From: Chrysopilus asiliformis | Taxonomy: Eukaryota; Arthropoda; Insecta; Diptera; Rhagionidae | Assembly: GCA_964034945.1 (NCBI GenBank) | Contig: OZ035960.1 | Location: 89,555,848-89,619,847, forward strand | Reading direction: 5' to 3' | DNA length: 64,000 bases | Shown: one piece after another, positions 32,940 through 45,113 of the stretch | How the letters are laid out: each line of letters begins with the position of its first letter | Numbering within the stretch: the stretch's first letter is position 1 | Translations under genes and position numbers: made by a program | Notes under the pieces: generated by a model | The model's database searches: none | Told to the model about the DNA's origin: nothing | The model's input: the letters and a program-made list of their open reading frames with translations, nothing else

Positions 32940-33920
32940 GTCCATAAAATACGTCATAAAATATGAAGGAGGGGAAGGCCTGCGATAGTGTAATGGCGAT
33001 ACAAAAACATAAGAAAAGATGCAACTGTCAGGGGCCAATCGTTAAATCCTCTGATAAAAGGGTTATTAAAAAACCTGCTTTTGTACAGGAGAGAGGGAAA
33101 GGAGTGGTCCGATTGGATTTTGATATATGGTTATGTAAAATCATATTCTAAACACATTTTGATCTTTATAAATTTTTCAATACGAGTAACTGTTTTCGAG
33201 AAAATAGACAAAAAGTATTCAGTTGGGGAGGCAGGAAGAAGTGGTACAAATGGATTTTGATGTATAGATAAGTTATGTAGAATCATATTCTAAATACATT
33301 TCATCATTAAATTTTTTTCGATACGATGTACTGTTTTCACAGTTTTCGAGAAAACAAGAAAATTGTATTATATTGAATGAGAGAGAAAGGAAGCAGTGGT
33401 CCGATTGGATTTTAATGTATGGATGAGTTATGCAGAATCCTTTTCTAAACATATTTATCTTTATAAATTTTTAAATATGACTCACCGTTTTCAACAAAAT
33501 GGCAAAAAATTGTTTCGTTTGTATGGTAGAGGAGAGAATGAATGGTCCAATTTTGCCTGTTCAAGAACTTAGGCTAGCCATTTACGGGAAACGCAACTGT
33601 ACAAAATTTCAAGTCTCTAGCTCAATTCTTTCGAAAGTTATGGTGTTCCCAGAAGGACGGACCGACGGACAAACAAACAGACAGACAATCAAACAGACAG
33701 ACAGACAGGCAGGCGGACAGACAGACTGACAGACAGACAGACAGGCAGGCGGACAGACAGACTGACAGACAGACTGACTGACAGACAGACTGACAGACGT
33801 GCGGAAATCAAAATCTTTTGTCATCCCTAACACCCTGGTGTCATTCATTTTGTGTCCGATGATTGGTTCGATGCGTTACAAACCGTATACTAAAACTAAT
33901 ATACTTCTATATGATATATC
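32940..33920 (+). repeat. Family B dispersed modular repeat, full-length-like copy
   Basis: It starts near GTCAGGGGCCAATCGTTAAA. Four degenerate modules of roughly 150 bp follow (about 33075, 33230, 33385 and 33530), each with 'aaggagtggtccgattggat', 'cataatctaaac'-like and 'gactcaccgttttcg' blocks. After these come 'gtctctagctcaattctttc', a GACA-rich tract, and the terminal 'tgtccgatgattggttcgat' block with 'ctatatgatatatcac'. Confidence 0.75.
33655..33812 (+). repeat. GACA-type minisatellite within family B
   Basis: GGACGGACCGACGGACAAAC runs into GACAGACAGACAGGCAGGCG and GACTGACAGACAGACTGAC units. The high open-frame content on either strand comes only from this 4-bp periodicity. Confidence 0.85.
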
Positions 33921-34116
33921 ACATAGAGTATAAAAATCCACACAAAAAACGTCAAAAAGTCGGTTTATGAGAGAAGTGCGAGAAAGAGCGGGTGTGAAAA
34001 TTAGAGTAACGTATTTTATGGACAGCCTCTTACCCTTAACTGCACAAAATATTTTTCTATGGAAATTGTAAAAATGTGTTTTTTTAACAAATTTTCTTTT
34101 CCACGATTTTTCTTAG

Positions 34117-34222
34117 AATGTGCTTCGAGAGTTGGAAGTGAAAAAACCACAATTGAATGAATTAGTCCAGACGGCGGAAACACTAAAAGTCGACGTGAAT
34201 CGCCAGCAATTGCAGGAAAAAG
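34117..34222 (+). CDS. Dys: Dystrophin gene, exon continuing the spectrin-like repeat
   Basis: This 106-bp exon lies between a TTTTTCTTAG acceptor and a GTAGGA donor at 34223. It opens on a codon boundary with NVLRELEVKKPQLNELVQ, continues TAETLKVDVNRQ and leaves one base for the next exon. The pattern LE..(R/K)(R/K)PQL.EL...A..LK directly follows the KQ motif of the preceding exon, as in the dystrophin rod repeat I remember; this join is the strongest evidence for the gene. The next exon should begin with two bases completing a codon. I found no sequence fitting the continuation anywhere in 34223-64000, so the following intron would exceed 29 kb. Many mobile elements occupy both flanking introns. 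Confidence 0.85.
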
Positions 34223-34365
34223 GTAGGAAAAATAATTTTTCGTGATTGATTTTCTATGATGTTTAACAATTTTATTTGTTGCACGTGTTCGAAGTAATTA
34301 AAATCGATTTTTTAACATCTACAAATGAGTACCTGTTGCTACAACATACCAAATCGATTTGCGTT

Positions 34366-34566
34366 CACGGAGAGAAATAATGGGACAGATTCCTACCGAT
34401 AATAGGAATATTCGAGACAGTGAAATAATGACTCCCCAAAAAATGAGGAATTCATGCCAAAAAATGGGAAATCTGCCCAAAATTATAGAAATAATTCCCT
34501 ATTTTTAGGGAATCATTAAAGAAAAGTCCACTGTCTCGTATATTCCTATTCGCATTTCTCTTCGTG
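34366..34566. mobile_element. Probable MITE with CACGGAGAGAAAT ends
   Basis: CACGGAGAGAAAT faces ATTTCTCTTCGTG. Inner blocks AATAGGAATATTCGAGACAG and CTGTCTCGTATATTCCTATT are also complementary. The 201-bp unit lies just inside the intron after the exon at 34117. The target duplication is unclear. Confidence 0.6.
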
Positions 34567-35341
34567 TTCTGAAGCGATTAAACTTTTTTACATAAGTTGT
34601 TATTCTGGATTGAGGAATTGTTGAAGATTTAGGGGTGAGTTCGTTTCCTGTACACTTACTGTAATGTGGTTTCAGTGAATATGAAAACTGAAGACCTCTA
34701 TAAGTAAACTTCAACTTATATTGTTTCATAATGAAAGGATAAAATTGGTTTCCTTCAATTAGTTTCGTATTCGAATTACGACTAAGGAACTTTTCAATTT
34801 CTATTCAATTTACATCATGTCTTGGGTGGAACGTGGAGAAGGCATAGAATTTAAGTGAAATGTGCTTTAAGTACGTAATTATGAGGTTGTGATGAGGCTT
34901 AGGCTTTTGTTAGTTTTCTACACATTGTCGGATTAGATGTACTTTTCAGGTTTTCAAGAGACGCTTCAATGGAACACGAAATTTAAGTTTTGCTTTAAGG
35001 TCGATTTTCAAATTTGTTAAGGAATTTTTATTGAAAATATTATGAAATGGGATTGAAAGCTTTTAACATAAGTCTAATCGGCTTAATATGATAAAAGCGT
35101 TTCTATTGAAAATTCGTCTATGTTTAGAATTTTACTGTGACTTGTAGATTGAGTGACACTGATTGAAATCGGATATCCCCCAGGGAACCATTGACTTTTA
35201 TTGAAAGGACGTTATTGTAAAAACACAAAGAGCTCAATTTAAATTTAAATTTTAGTTCTTGAAAATTTCTTGCATTACCTAAATCATAGCTTTATCCACC
35301 TAGCGGTGAGATGATATCTTTTTTACATAATTAACACCCCG

Positions 35342-35457
35342 ATTCTGATAGTCGTGCCGTTTTCGACCAGAGTCGTTTTACGTGCTTTTGTTGGTAGAAA
35401 AGCATTAACAACAACACGTAAAACGGCTTTTGTCGAAGATGACAAGACTATCAGAAT
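35342..35457. repeat. Hairpin-type MITE of about 116 bp
   Basis: ATTCTGATAGTC and GACTATCAGAAT form the ends. Inside, CGTTTTACGTG and CACGTAAAACG pair around a short centre. There is no coding capacity. Confidence 0.65.
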
Positions 35458-35633
35458 GAAAAATTGGATATCACCTTAAAATTTTTTTTTTATCTAAGGA
35501 CATTTGAAAACTCGAGAGCTAAGTTGAAATTTAGAATAGGCTTCTTTCAAAAGTTAAACCCCATCGGAAAATGAGAAAAATAGAATCACTCTTCCCTTGG
35601 ATTTTTGTTGGGATAGCAGAAATCATACTAATA

Positions 35634-36212
35634 CAGGGTGGGCCAGAATAGACGCAGGGGTTTGAATTCTTTATAAATTTTTTATTTTAGCGAAACCTAT
35701 AATTTTTTTTTCAAATACATGTAGTTGATTGATGGGGAATATTTTTGCTCTAAACATGGAAAATTATATCCCGCAAGTGGTGGCCATTTTCTGCTTCGCA
35801 AATCCGTGCTCTTTCCAAGACATTTTCCATAACCTTTCGTGTTATGGCCTCGATTTCACTGCGAATGTTGGTTTTCAATTGGCTGATGGTTGTTGGCTTG
35901 TTGACGTACACCTTTTCTTTCAAATATCCCCAAAGAAACAATCTGGAGTCGTTAGATCAGGTGAACACGGAACAAGTTCAGATGAACAAGGCCAATTGAA
36001 ATCGCTTCTTTTCGAAATAATGCGTCCGCCAAACATGTCCCGTAAAACAGCCATTGAGCCCACCGCCCACCGGTTCGTTGTTCTATTGTGTACAGGTCCA
36101 TTTTAAATTGCCCAAGTCTTCTTAACAAAATGCTGAAACAAAATTAAAAAAATAAAAATAAAAAAAAAGTTATAAAGACTTCAAACCCCTGCGTCTATTC
36201 TGGCCCACCCTG
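35634..36212 (-). mobile_element. Internally deleted IS630/Tc1/mariner-type element, copy 2 of a pair
   Basis: The ends are the same as at 7972-8521 (CAGGGTGGGCCAGAATAGAC), with TA flanks (35632-35633, 36213-36214). The - strand frame at 35750-35941 keeps FLWGYLKEKVYVNKPTTISQ from the transposase C-terminus. Compared with the 7972 copy there is an extra segment near 35970-35990 ('aacaagttcagatgaacaag') and point changes. The internal deletion point appears to be the same in both. Confidence 0.87.
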
Positions 36213-36216
36213 TATA

Positions 36217-36230
36217 TAAAAATGAGTTGG

Positions 36231-36265
<35 letters not shown>

Positions 36266-36725
36266 TCCTCTTTCACGCAAAAACGGCGGAATCGATTGAC
36301 TTGAAATTTGGCATGAGTGTCTGTGGTAGTTCTGGTTCCAACATGGGTATACGGAAAAGTAGCGCGAGTGGTGGGGGGAGTAAGGGGAGGGGGGAGTAAG
36401 GGGAGGGGGTAAAGTGATTTCGAAACTTAGTTTTTGCGCTATGTTACTTTTTCGCGGGAAACTACTGAACCGATTGGCCTGAAATTTGGCATGGATGTTC
36501 GTCGGGTGTCCAGCCCCAACATAGGCCAATTAAAAAGTAGCTCGAGTGGTGGGGGGAGTAAGGAGAGGTGGTAAAGTCGTCTCGAAACTTGGTTTTCCCT
36601 CTATGTTACCCTTTTGCGAGGAAACTACCGAGCCGATTGGCCTGAAGTTCAGCTTTAACATAGACCATAAAAAAAATTTGAAAAACCCTAACCCGGCAAC
36701 GACGGGTATGCAAGCTAGTTATTTA
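36217..36725 (+). repeat. Family D dispersed modular repeat, copy 2
   Basis: It starts 'ataaaaatgagttggtgtct' with a (GTCT)n tract. Two to three modules of roughly 170 bp follow, each with 'aatcgattgacttgaaattt' or a variant, 'ggttccaacat' and 'ggtggggggagtaagg'. It ends near 'cgggtatgcaagctagttat'. The mariner-type element ends directly before it. Confidence 0.75.
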
Positions 36726-36744
36726 TAAAAATGCGGCACAAACA

Positions 36745-37300
36745 ACATTTTAAAAGATTTCATTTAAAAAAAAAAAAATTAAAAAATTGAAAAAAGCTTT
36801 GTTTTAAAAAAAATCTCTAAAAAGGAAAAAAAATATTTTTTGAGCACTTGTGTATCAGAAAAAAAGTCAGATAAATTTATACTTTATTTTTCATGCTTTT
36901 TTTTATCTCGCTTTTATTTCTGATACACAGCTCAAAAAATTATTTTTTCCTTTTTTTAATTTTTTTTTAATTTTATCCTTGTTAGTCATTTTGTATTTTT
37001 TTAGTATGACTAATACCACGTCCGTCTTTTGCCACGTTTATTTATACTTTTTTATATTCGAATATATATCTTTGCCGTTGAGATATCCTTACAGATTTCT
37101 TAATGCCAGAATCGGGTTCACTGACCTCAAAAACCCCTAAATGAGATTTTTTCTGGTAAATTTGAGAAAAAGGATATTTACGTTTTCCTTACAGGTTTTT
37201 CCGTCACCTTACGGACTTTTTGAGACCAGAATCGAAGTCAGCAGCAGATAGACAAACAGACACGAAGGCAAGCTAAATAAAAGCTTTTAAAAAATGCTTT
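36745..37300. repeat. Family E dispersed repeat, copy 5
   Basis: The hairpin at 36842-36935, then 'ccttacagatttcttaatgc', and a tail with 'acagacacgaaggcaagcta' match the other family E copies and the tail of family A at 12420. Confidence 0.65.
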
Positions 37301-37511
37301 GTAGGCGAGAATAAAAAAAAAAATGCGCCGAAGGTGAAACTTAGCTTTAAATTGACTTACAGGTTCTAGAAATGCGTGCTTACGTGTATTGTTGTTCGTG
37401 CGGTCCGAATGTGGCGCAGTGAATTTCCAAGTATCTTAAAATGGCGCTTAAAGTGAGCCTAAGAAAAATGATTGCCTAGGTGAGTGCCTTTGTGCTAGAA
37501 CTTAGCCACAA

Positions 37512-37620
37512 TGGGTGATGTGAATAAAAAGATAGCTTTTGCTAAAACTGATGTTTTTTTAGCTAATGCAAACTGCATAAAAAACATCAGTTTTAGCAAA
37601 AGCTGTATTTTTATCACCCA
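37512..37620. repeat. Hairpin-type MITE of about 109 bp
   Basis: TGGGTGAT and ATCACCCA form the ends. The inner arms 'agcttttgctaaaactgatg' and 'catcagttttagcaaaagct' are perfect complements. Confidence 0.75.
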
Positions 37621-37659
37621 ATGTCGAGTCAATTAGCTTGTAAAATTAAATGTTTTTTT

Positions 37660-37860
37660 TTCTAAAACAATTTTTTTAAAAGCTTTTATTTTTAAGTTCA
37701 AGAGAGAGCACTAAAAAGAAAAAAATAATTTTTTGGACACTGCGCCCAAAAATTTATTTTAAAATAAAAGCGAGATAAAAAAAGCATACAAAATAAAATA
37801 AAATAAAGATTTATCTCGCATTTTTTTCTTTAAATTCTTATTTTAACTGCATTTTTTTAA
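37660..37860. repeat. Family E fragment with a variant hairpin
   Basis: 'ataaaagcgagataaaaaaa' and 'gatttatctcgcatttttt' form the core arms. The outer GTGTATCAG part seen in the other copies is missing. Confidence 0.55.
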
Positions 37861-37890
37861 AATAAAACGACGGAAATCAGCATTATTTTT

Positions 37891-38784
37891 ACTTTCTTCT
37901 ACGGAGTATAATAAAGTATTGTATTCATGAAAAATTTCGACCTCTTAATTTTGTCTAAAAAAAAATTCCCGATCACTCCTGAGTCGATTGGAGTCATATT
38001 AAAAAAATGTCTTTCTGTCTGTCAGTCTGTCTGTCAGTCTGTCAGTCTGTGTACAAGATTTCTCAAAAACTAATAGAGCTAGCGCCATGAAATTTTATAG
38101 GCATGTTGGGTCCTGAAATGGGACGATCCTATCAACTTTTGGTGGAAATCCGTTAACCGGAAGTATCCAAAATGGCGGTTTTTCAAAAATCGCAATTTCG
38201 TTTTTCTCGATTTACTTCCAAACTACGCGTTTTTTAGTGACCTTAAGTATGACAAAACTTGGAGAAAATAAAATTTCCCACACTTTTGTCTTTAGCTGTA
38301 ACTCGATATCTCCACCTGTTATCGAGATTAACCGTTATTTCCAAAAAAACAAGTTTTTGCCATTATCTCGAAAACTAACGGGTTTTTGCTGACTGAATGT
38401 ATGAAGTGAATTAATGAGAATGGCATTCTGCACAATTTTGTTTCTTACCGTTATCCGTTATCTTTTACCGTTATTGAGATATTTTCATTAATATGTAAAA
38501 AATCATATGTTTGCGAATAATTTGCAAACTAACGGTTTTTCGACAAATCAGTTAAAAGAATAATTAAAGATGTTAAAATTTTCTACATTTTTGCCATTTA
38601 CCGTAAATTGATATCTTTTACCGTTCTCAAGTTATCTCAAATTTTGTACGTTTTTGATATTTTTGAATAAACCCAGAATTTATTGGGAGGTCGTCTTAGG
38701 TTAACAACGCGACAGGGCTCTAGCGTAAATTGCGCAGGGTCGTAGATTTTGTAGAAGAAAGTTTTGTGTTGACCACAACTGATA
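37891..38784 (+). repeat. Family C/F dispersed repeat, copy C1 (short array)
   Basis: It starts ACTTTCTTCTACGGAGTATA after a T run and ends CACAACTGATA before a T run. At 38010-38050 it has only a few CTGT/CAGT units. Modules of 'aactaacggtttttcgacaa' and 'ttatctcaaattttgtacg' type follow. It is the counterpart of the copy at 57212-61084 and lacks that copy's huge array. Confidence 0.8.
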
Positions 38785-38999
38785 TTTTTATTAGGAACTA
38801 GCTATCAAACAATGTTGTGAGGCGTTGCGCGGGGCCATTTAGTGCGCCCACCGCGGAAAATACGAAGTTGATTTCTATATTTAAAACATAACAAAACCTA
38901 TATTTGCCAATCTGGCAATTATTGGAAACCCGTATGGTGATTTAAGTGAACGGCGAACAGTTCTATCAAAATTCCACTTTGAAGTCAAACTTTCCAATA

Positions 39000-39400
39000 A
39001 GATTTTTTAAAATTTATTCCATACAGATTTTGATGTATGGGAGTTTTATATAGAATCATATCCTAAATAACTTTTGTTCTTGCCCTTTTTTGATGAGATG
39101 CACCGTTTTTGAGATATTCACAAAAAACGTTTTCATTCGTATGGGGGGTACCCCGCCTAATGGTCCATTTTTGGCCATGAACAAACTTAGCCTCGCATTT
39201 TACGAAAAATGGATCTGCTCAAAATTTCAAGTCTGTAGCTCCATCCATGCGCCCGCAATCCGCGCCACAGACGGACGGAGGGACAGACGGACAGACGGAC
39301 GGACGAACATGCAAAAATTAATTATTTTTATCATTCTAAATACACTGGTGTAATTCATTTTTGTGTGTGATGACGGGATCTTGGCGTTACAAACGGTAAG
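39000..39400 (+). repeat. Family B dispersed repeat, partial copy
   Basis: 'tttccatacagattttgatgtatg'-type wording is followed by 'gagatgcaccgttttt', a GACGGACGGAGGGACAGACG tract (39269-39310) and the terminal 'gtgtaattcatttttgtgtg' block. Confidence 0.65.
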
Positions 39401-41160
39401 GTAAACCTAATATGCCCTTTGGTTTCACCATACGGGTATAAAAACTTGTGCTCAAGTTGGCGAATATAACACCCACAAATAATCTGTAATATTTTAGAAA
39501 TCGCAAATGCAAAATCCATCGCTGGTGCCACCACCCTTTACCCAGAAGAGGCTCTGTGCCAAAAAAGCCCTTTACGAATTCCAGATGAGAAACTTTAAAA
39601 TCACAACAATTCATCACGATATGGCTTCAAAAAGTCTTGGACTCTAAAGTTTATAAACTTAGAAAGTTGTTGTTTCATTTATAAACAAAAATTAAATCAG
39701 ATTTCTTAAAACACCTTTCAATTTACAAACCAGACACACTAAAATATTATTTTCTCTGACCACATACTCAATTACAAACCTCTAAGCCGGATGATGTAAC
39801 TTCCGACCAAAATAAGTATTCGGAACAGATCCAAAAAAATGTTTAATTCAGACGCAATTTATATTGCCTTTCGCCTATTTATTTCCCGAAACACAAACGT
39901 CCTTTTATCGCATTTTTCCTAATACAAACCCCCATGTCATTGTCCTTGGCATTCTAGCCTACATATAGGCGCGTAACATCGTTTTCATTGGTGAAAAGCC
40001 ACCTCTATTAGAAGTTTTCTGTCTGAAAGAAAAGAAAATTGTTGAACGATCTTTCCACAACTGGTAAAACAGCTACGCAACACAATATTGAAACGTTAAT
40101 ACATTATCGTTGGAATAAAATGTTCTTCTTGTATCTCTTCATTATTCTCCCTTAACTGCACATTACATTTTAGTAGAAATGAGGAAAAATAAAGAATTTC
40201 GTCTTGTGTGTTTTCTCAACTTCTTTTTCATCTTCAAGGAGATTCTTTTTTCTCGGATACTTTTCTTTAGCCTGATTACGTGTTATTACTAGCAAAATTG
40301 GAACATTGTTGGAACAGCGCAACGACAACTGTCTGTACTGAAATAATTCTGAAAGGATTTTTTCAATTCATTGTATGTCCATTAAAACTATTTTCCCGAA
40401 TAGTGTTTTCTGTATTGTTAACGGTATGAAAGGAAAATCTGCTCGGATTTTAAATGTACTCATTTTTGATGATCGTAGAAAATCAAAATTAATGTCTAGT
40501 AGGTGGACATTAAGGAAATCCGTTAAGAAAATGGGTAAAAGAATCTGGAAAATGTCTGAAAATATTATGTTTTCTCTTGACCATATGCCACTTGATAGCT
40601 ACCACTTAAAGTTATTCAATAAAATCTGGGTTGTTTTTTTTCGGTTAGATAGCAGTTATCGTTTTGAGAAACGAACCAGATTTTTTGTTCTAACCATTTC
40701 GTTCGTGAATTTTGGTCCAGTTAGAATGAAATATGTTTGAATTAAAAATAAATATATATTTGAAACATTTTGACATCCTTAAAACAAAACAATCAAAAGA
40801 AATTAGAATATTTCGAAGCCTAAAAACATTTTTTTCCGCACTCCCCCGCCCTTATTTTGAGCTTCCTGAAATTAATTTTCTCCAAAAATCTCTTCTTCAT
40901 TGGCCGCACCTGCAGTTTAACATAGATTGTGAACTACAGATAAATCGCAACATTTGTAAGGTTTTGTTTACAAGTAGACAACATCAAAGGTCGTGATAGT
41001 AAGTGTAGACCAAAGGAATTACTCCATCAGTAACTTTTCGGTAAAATCAGTTGAGCGGACCTAAAGCTATTGTACATCGGAACAAACAATGCGTCCGATA
41101 AGCAAAATCAACCGACATAATTCTAAAAAAGGCGAATTTCGAATTCGAAAAATAAAGCAT
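39401..41160. other. No gene recognised
   Basis: The open frame at 40375-40740 (+, 121 codons, rich in Lys, Arg and Phe) has no motif, and its codons resemble the A+T-rich background. The frame at 39480-39640, beginning just after a TTTTAG, is open for about 50 codons but has no donor or recognisable content. Confidence 0.4.
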
Positions 41161-41162
41161 TA

Positions 41163-42115
41163 CACTCAGAAAAAATAGGTCATTGGTAAATCACCAAAAT
41201 TTTTATCATATGTAAGCCAACAATAGTATATTACGCAACAAGGGGCGAAATATCTGCCATCGCTTCGCTCGTGCAGCTAACTTCACACTCGTGAAACCGT
41301 TGACTCGCTCCGAGTTTCGTATACAATGTTTCATAACAAATTCGTTGAAAATATAACTTGAGACGCCATTTAAAGCCCCCCATACCGGGTCCAGGGCGGA
41401 GCCCCGGTCAAGGGTTCGGACTTCACCAGAAGTAAATATTTAAAAGAAACAAAACAACTATACTCTATAAATTCGTTTTATAACTAAGAAATGTTGGTCA
41501 AAACAGATTTTAATTTTTAAATTTCTCTCTGAAATAAAAAATCAACATAACAAAAAATGGAAATCGGCAATGCTGCTCAAGATTCAAGAAGATTCAAGAA
41601 ATTTATTGCATACAAAAATACATTGACGGCTTAAATCCACTAGTATTGGATTGAGAATTGTATTTAATCGTAACAAATATGAAGTAGTGAATCCAACTGC
41701 AATTGTGTTGGTTCACGCCATCAATGCTGCTCAACTAAACCACACTTCGCTTGTGCAGCTAACTTCACATTCGTTCAGTTTTATTCACAAATTTTCGGTT
41801 AGAGGCATATATTGCTGTACTCTAGTGTTTTCTGCCTATGAAGTTTGTCTTCTGTATTCTGTGGTATTCTCTGGTACGAGAAACACGTACGAGAAAAAAC
41901 CCTTTCGGCCAGCTGATCGCACTTTCGCCCCTAGGACCGAAAACGCAACTTTCGACCCGCTACGGAGCCATCGAAAGAAATATTTTCAATGCATGTGTTA
42001 TGAAAAATAATTTTGTTAAATTAACTAAGGGAAATTTATTCCTCGCTAAATGAAAAATTGGTCATTTGGATAAAATCATTGGTAAATCACAAAAATTTTT
42101 GATAATATCACAAAA
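41163..42115. repeat. Probable degenerate repeat with a CACTCAGAAAAA end and duplicated inner blocks
   Basis: The left end CACTCAGAAAAAATAGGTCA resembles the MITE end at 11309. 'tcattggtaaatcac' occurs at 41181 and again near 42078, and 'gtgcagctaacttcaca' occurs at 41271 and 41754. No matching right end was found. The 119-codon frame at 41651-42010 lies inside and is probably not a gene. Confidence 0.4.
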
Positions 42116-42496
42116 AAAATTGTCAATTGGAACAAATATTTTTGGAGGGAAATCTTTGTTTAAAAAAAGTTCTAATTTTAACAAAAATAAACTTACAAAT
42201 GATGTTTCGTTTGTCGAAATGACAAAAAAATTTTATATTTACAAAATTTTTGTTTTTCAAACTATTCCTTTATCAATTAAAAAAAATTGTTGATATCCTT
42301 CAAAGACATCCTCCAAAGGCCAACAAACTATATCGTTTAATCCTTCTATTCATAGGCTACAAATCACCCATACATCTTTTTTTATATCTCTTCTGGTATA
42401 ACCATAAAATGAATTATATTCGCGCATGAAGTAAATCCGTTGCATAGTGCATCACCGTAAAATATCAGGCTTTTTTAGATAGGTTTTTATCTGCAA

Positions 42497-43396
42497 TTAG
42501 AAAACATAAGAAAATCTACAATTGACAGGGGCCAATCGTCAAATACTCTACATGATGATAGAGGAAATGTTTTTTTTTTAAATCGATTTGTATAGGAGAG
42601 GGGGAAGGGAATGATCCAATCGGACTTTGATGTATGGAACGGTTATACAAAATAATTTTCTAAACAAATTTAGCCTCTATACATTTTTCAACAAGATCCA
42701 CAGTTTTCAAGAAACTATAAAAAAAAGTATTCAATTTGTATCGCGGAGGGAGAAAGGAGTCGTCCAACTGGATTTTGATGTTTAGATAAGTTAAGTAGAA
42801 TCATATTTCTAATGCATCTTATCTTTATAAATTTTTCCTATGCTCAGTTTTCGAGAAAACAGGAAAAAAGTGTCCCAGTTGTATGGAAGAGGGGGAAGCA
42901 GTAGTCCTATTGGATTTTGATGTATGGATGAGCTATGTAGAATCCTATTTTAAACACATTTTACCTGTATACATTTTTCAATATGACTCACCGTTTTCGA
43001 GATACTTGCAAAAAACTATTTCGATTGTATGGGGAGAAAAGAAAGGAATGATTCAATTTTGCCCGTTCAAGAACTTAGCCTAGTTATTTACGAGATACGC
43101 AACTATACAAAATTTTAAGTCTCTAGCTCAATCCTTTCGAAAGTTATGGTGTTCACGTACAAACAGACAGACGGACAGACGGACGGACGGACAGACGAAC
43201 AGCCGGACGAATGGACGGATGGACAGACGAATGGACGGACGGACAGACGAATGGACGGACGGATAGACATACGGACATGCGGAAATCAAAAACACCTTGC
43301 TTTAGTTCATTTTTGTGTCCGATGATTGGTTCGATGCGTTACAAACGGTATACTAAATCTAATATACTTCTATATGATATATCATATAGAGTATAT
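42497..43396 (+). repeat. Family B dispersed modular repeat, full-length-like copy
   Basis: It runs from 'gacaggggccaatcgtcaaa' through four modules, the 'gtctctagctcaatcctttc' block and a GACGGACGGACGGACAGACG tract at 43165-43280 to 'gatgattggttcgatgcgtt' and 'tatatgatatatcatataga'. It is collinear with 32940-33920. Confidence 0.78.
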
Positions 43397-43399
43397 AAA

Positions 43400-45110
43400 C
43401 ACAGGCTGAAAAAATATGTACTAAAAACCGTAAATTTTCCTACGGTTTCCACATATTGCCCTCACTGAACTGCAGGTATATAATTCATGATTTCAGTTCC
43501 CCATTAAATCTAAATCGTTTTAACCACCTTTCAAATGAATCCACTTTCGAACCACCCCATAAACACGGTGTTCCGTGATAAGGGGATGAGAAAATTTCGC
43601 GATTTATATTCATTTTGCCATTAAATATGGAGAAAGCTTTTAAAATTACTCAATTGAAAGCCAATTCACTCAATTACCCGCCCAATCTAATCCAGAGAAA
43701 TCGCATATCGGTCCCGCGTGAAATTTTTGTTTTTTCACGTTTTTCAAATTGTTATCCTTTTTAGCGGAGTATGAGAATCATCTGCCGAATCAGTATTGTA
43801 TTTATTGGGAGTTATTTTCGTCTCGTATAAAATTTACTTCCACTCAAATGAGAAGGGCGGGAAGCTGGATTTTCAACCCTAAAGCTCTTAACTCCCTGTA
43901 GTTGAAATCCATGCAGAGTTCAGCAATTTTAAGGATACTGAAATCGACGTGAGGATGAGAAGGCAATAGAAATAGGAGACTGAAATTCCTTGATTGCCTG
44001 ACCGTAATTCCTAAGGAATAACAATCAACACGAGACAATATAAACGGGAATATCTGGCTGGGTGTTAGTCTGATGTAGCAGCCCTCGCTTCCTGCCGAAG
44101 TCTGCAGTTAGTAGAAGTCCTTTACAGGATTTTCATTTTCAGCTTTTATATGTATATATATAGGCGGTTGTGATATCCAAGTAGCAGGACTAGATTTAAG
44201 TCTTGAACGCTTTTGCTTTAAAGGATATCAACTTGGAGAAAACGAAAAGATAATGGGAAATGAGCCTGAGGCGAAAAACCGGAGCCTAGTGTGTCCTGCT
44301 CAACCGACCAAGAGAAATGATTTGGTACAAAGCACCTAAAAGACTACTGTAGGATACTGTCTGTAGTTAGTGTAGCATATATGCGATAAAATGAACGTTA
44401 GGCTATCGGAAGGGCAGATGAGATTTCAGTTATGGTCCATTTTTATGGTGGCCCAAGATGCCTGACGATATCACTTATCATACCCTGGTGGCATACGTGG
44501 CCATGCAGCCCATCCTGATAAAATTATCCCCGAAAGCAACAAATATGGCCAGAAATCACACACAAACGATTCGCACGAGGCTGATGATACTGTGGTGTAA
44601 TGTGATGGTGATCAACTATCTTATTCTTGTATCTGTGGGAATAATAAAGAAAATAGAAATATATATATTTCTTTTGCCTCCGAGTCGGTTTGGGTAAATC
44701 GACATAGTGTGGTCGTTGTTTGTGTCGTCATTTCGTAAAATGATTTATTGAAATGGCCTGACAGTTTATTTCCCAATGATAGAAATAATAAAACGAAGCA
44801 ATGGCCATAGGAACAACATCATTGGATCAAAGTCTGAACAGAATGAAATAAAATACACTGAAATGAAACGATATCAAGTGCTAATGGAATAGAATAGATA
44901 GATTTTGTGATCATAGATTTTAACAATATGTCCATAAAGTATTTATTTGTACCACTGCAACTGCGTTAAAGTGATTTTTGGTATCCGTTTCAAAGATAAA
45001 ATTCTGAATCAGGGATGCTCAATCCATATGGCGGGCATGTTTTTTTTTTTGAAGAATTGGAACAAAAAGTTATGGATTTGCTATCACGTATTTAGCCAAG
45101 CAATGTGACC
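43400..45110. other. No gene recognised
   Basis: This stretch is mostly non-repetitive and a little less A+T-rich than the neighbouring repeats. The 79-codon frame at 44458-44697 (+) has a hydrophobic C-terminal half (LILVSVGIIKKIEI...), but I see no splice signals or family. Confidence 0.4.
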
Positions 45111-45113
45111 TTA

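Larger units (their letters stand above)
25646..34116 (+). other. Dystrophin intron of about 8.5 kb, filled with mobile elements
   Basis: The intron is bounded by the GTAAGT donor and TTAG acceptor of the dystrophin exons. It holds a piggyBac-like MITE, a MITE with two others nested inside it, family B, C/F and G repeats, a LINE 3' end and a DD37D transposase relic, all annotated separately. Between them is A+T-rich sequence without recognisable genes. Confidence 0.75.

Noticed and set aside
33609..33848. Frames such as SVCQSVCPPACLSV across GACA tracts
   Set aside because: They come from the tetranucleotide periodicity in family B; the same happens at 43211-43468 and 39090-39353.
39480..39640. 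Possible dystrophin exon after a TTTTAG acceptor
   Set aside because: The peptide does not continue the spectrin repeat, the required starting phase does not fit, and the frame runs to a stop without a donor.
40375..40740. 121-codon frame as a small host gene
   Set aside because: It has no motif, no splice signals and background-like codon use; a frame of this length arises by chance in 64 kb.
41651..42010. 119-codon frame as a gene
   Set aside because: It lies within duplicated repeat blocks (gtgcagctaacttcaca twice) and has no recognisable domain.
44458..44697. Small membrane protein gene
   Set aside because: The hydrophobic stretch is short, the upstream part is not recognisable, and no promoter or splice context is visible.
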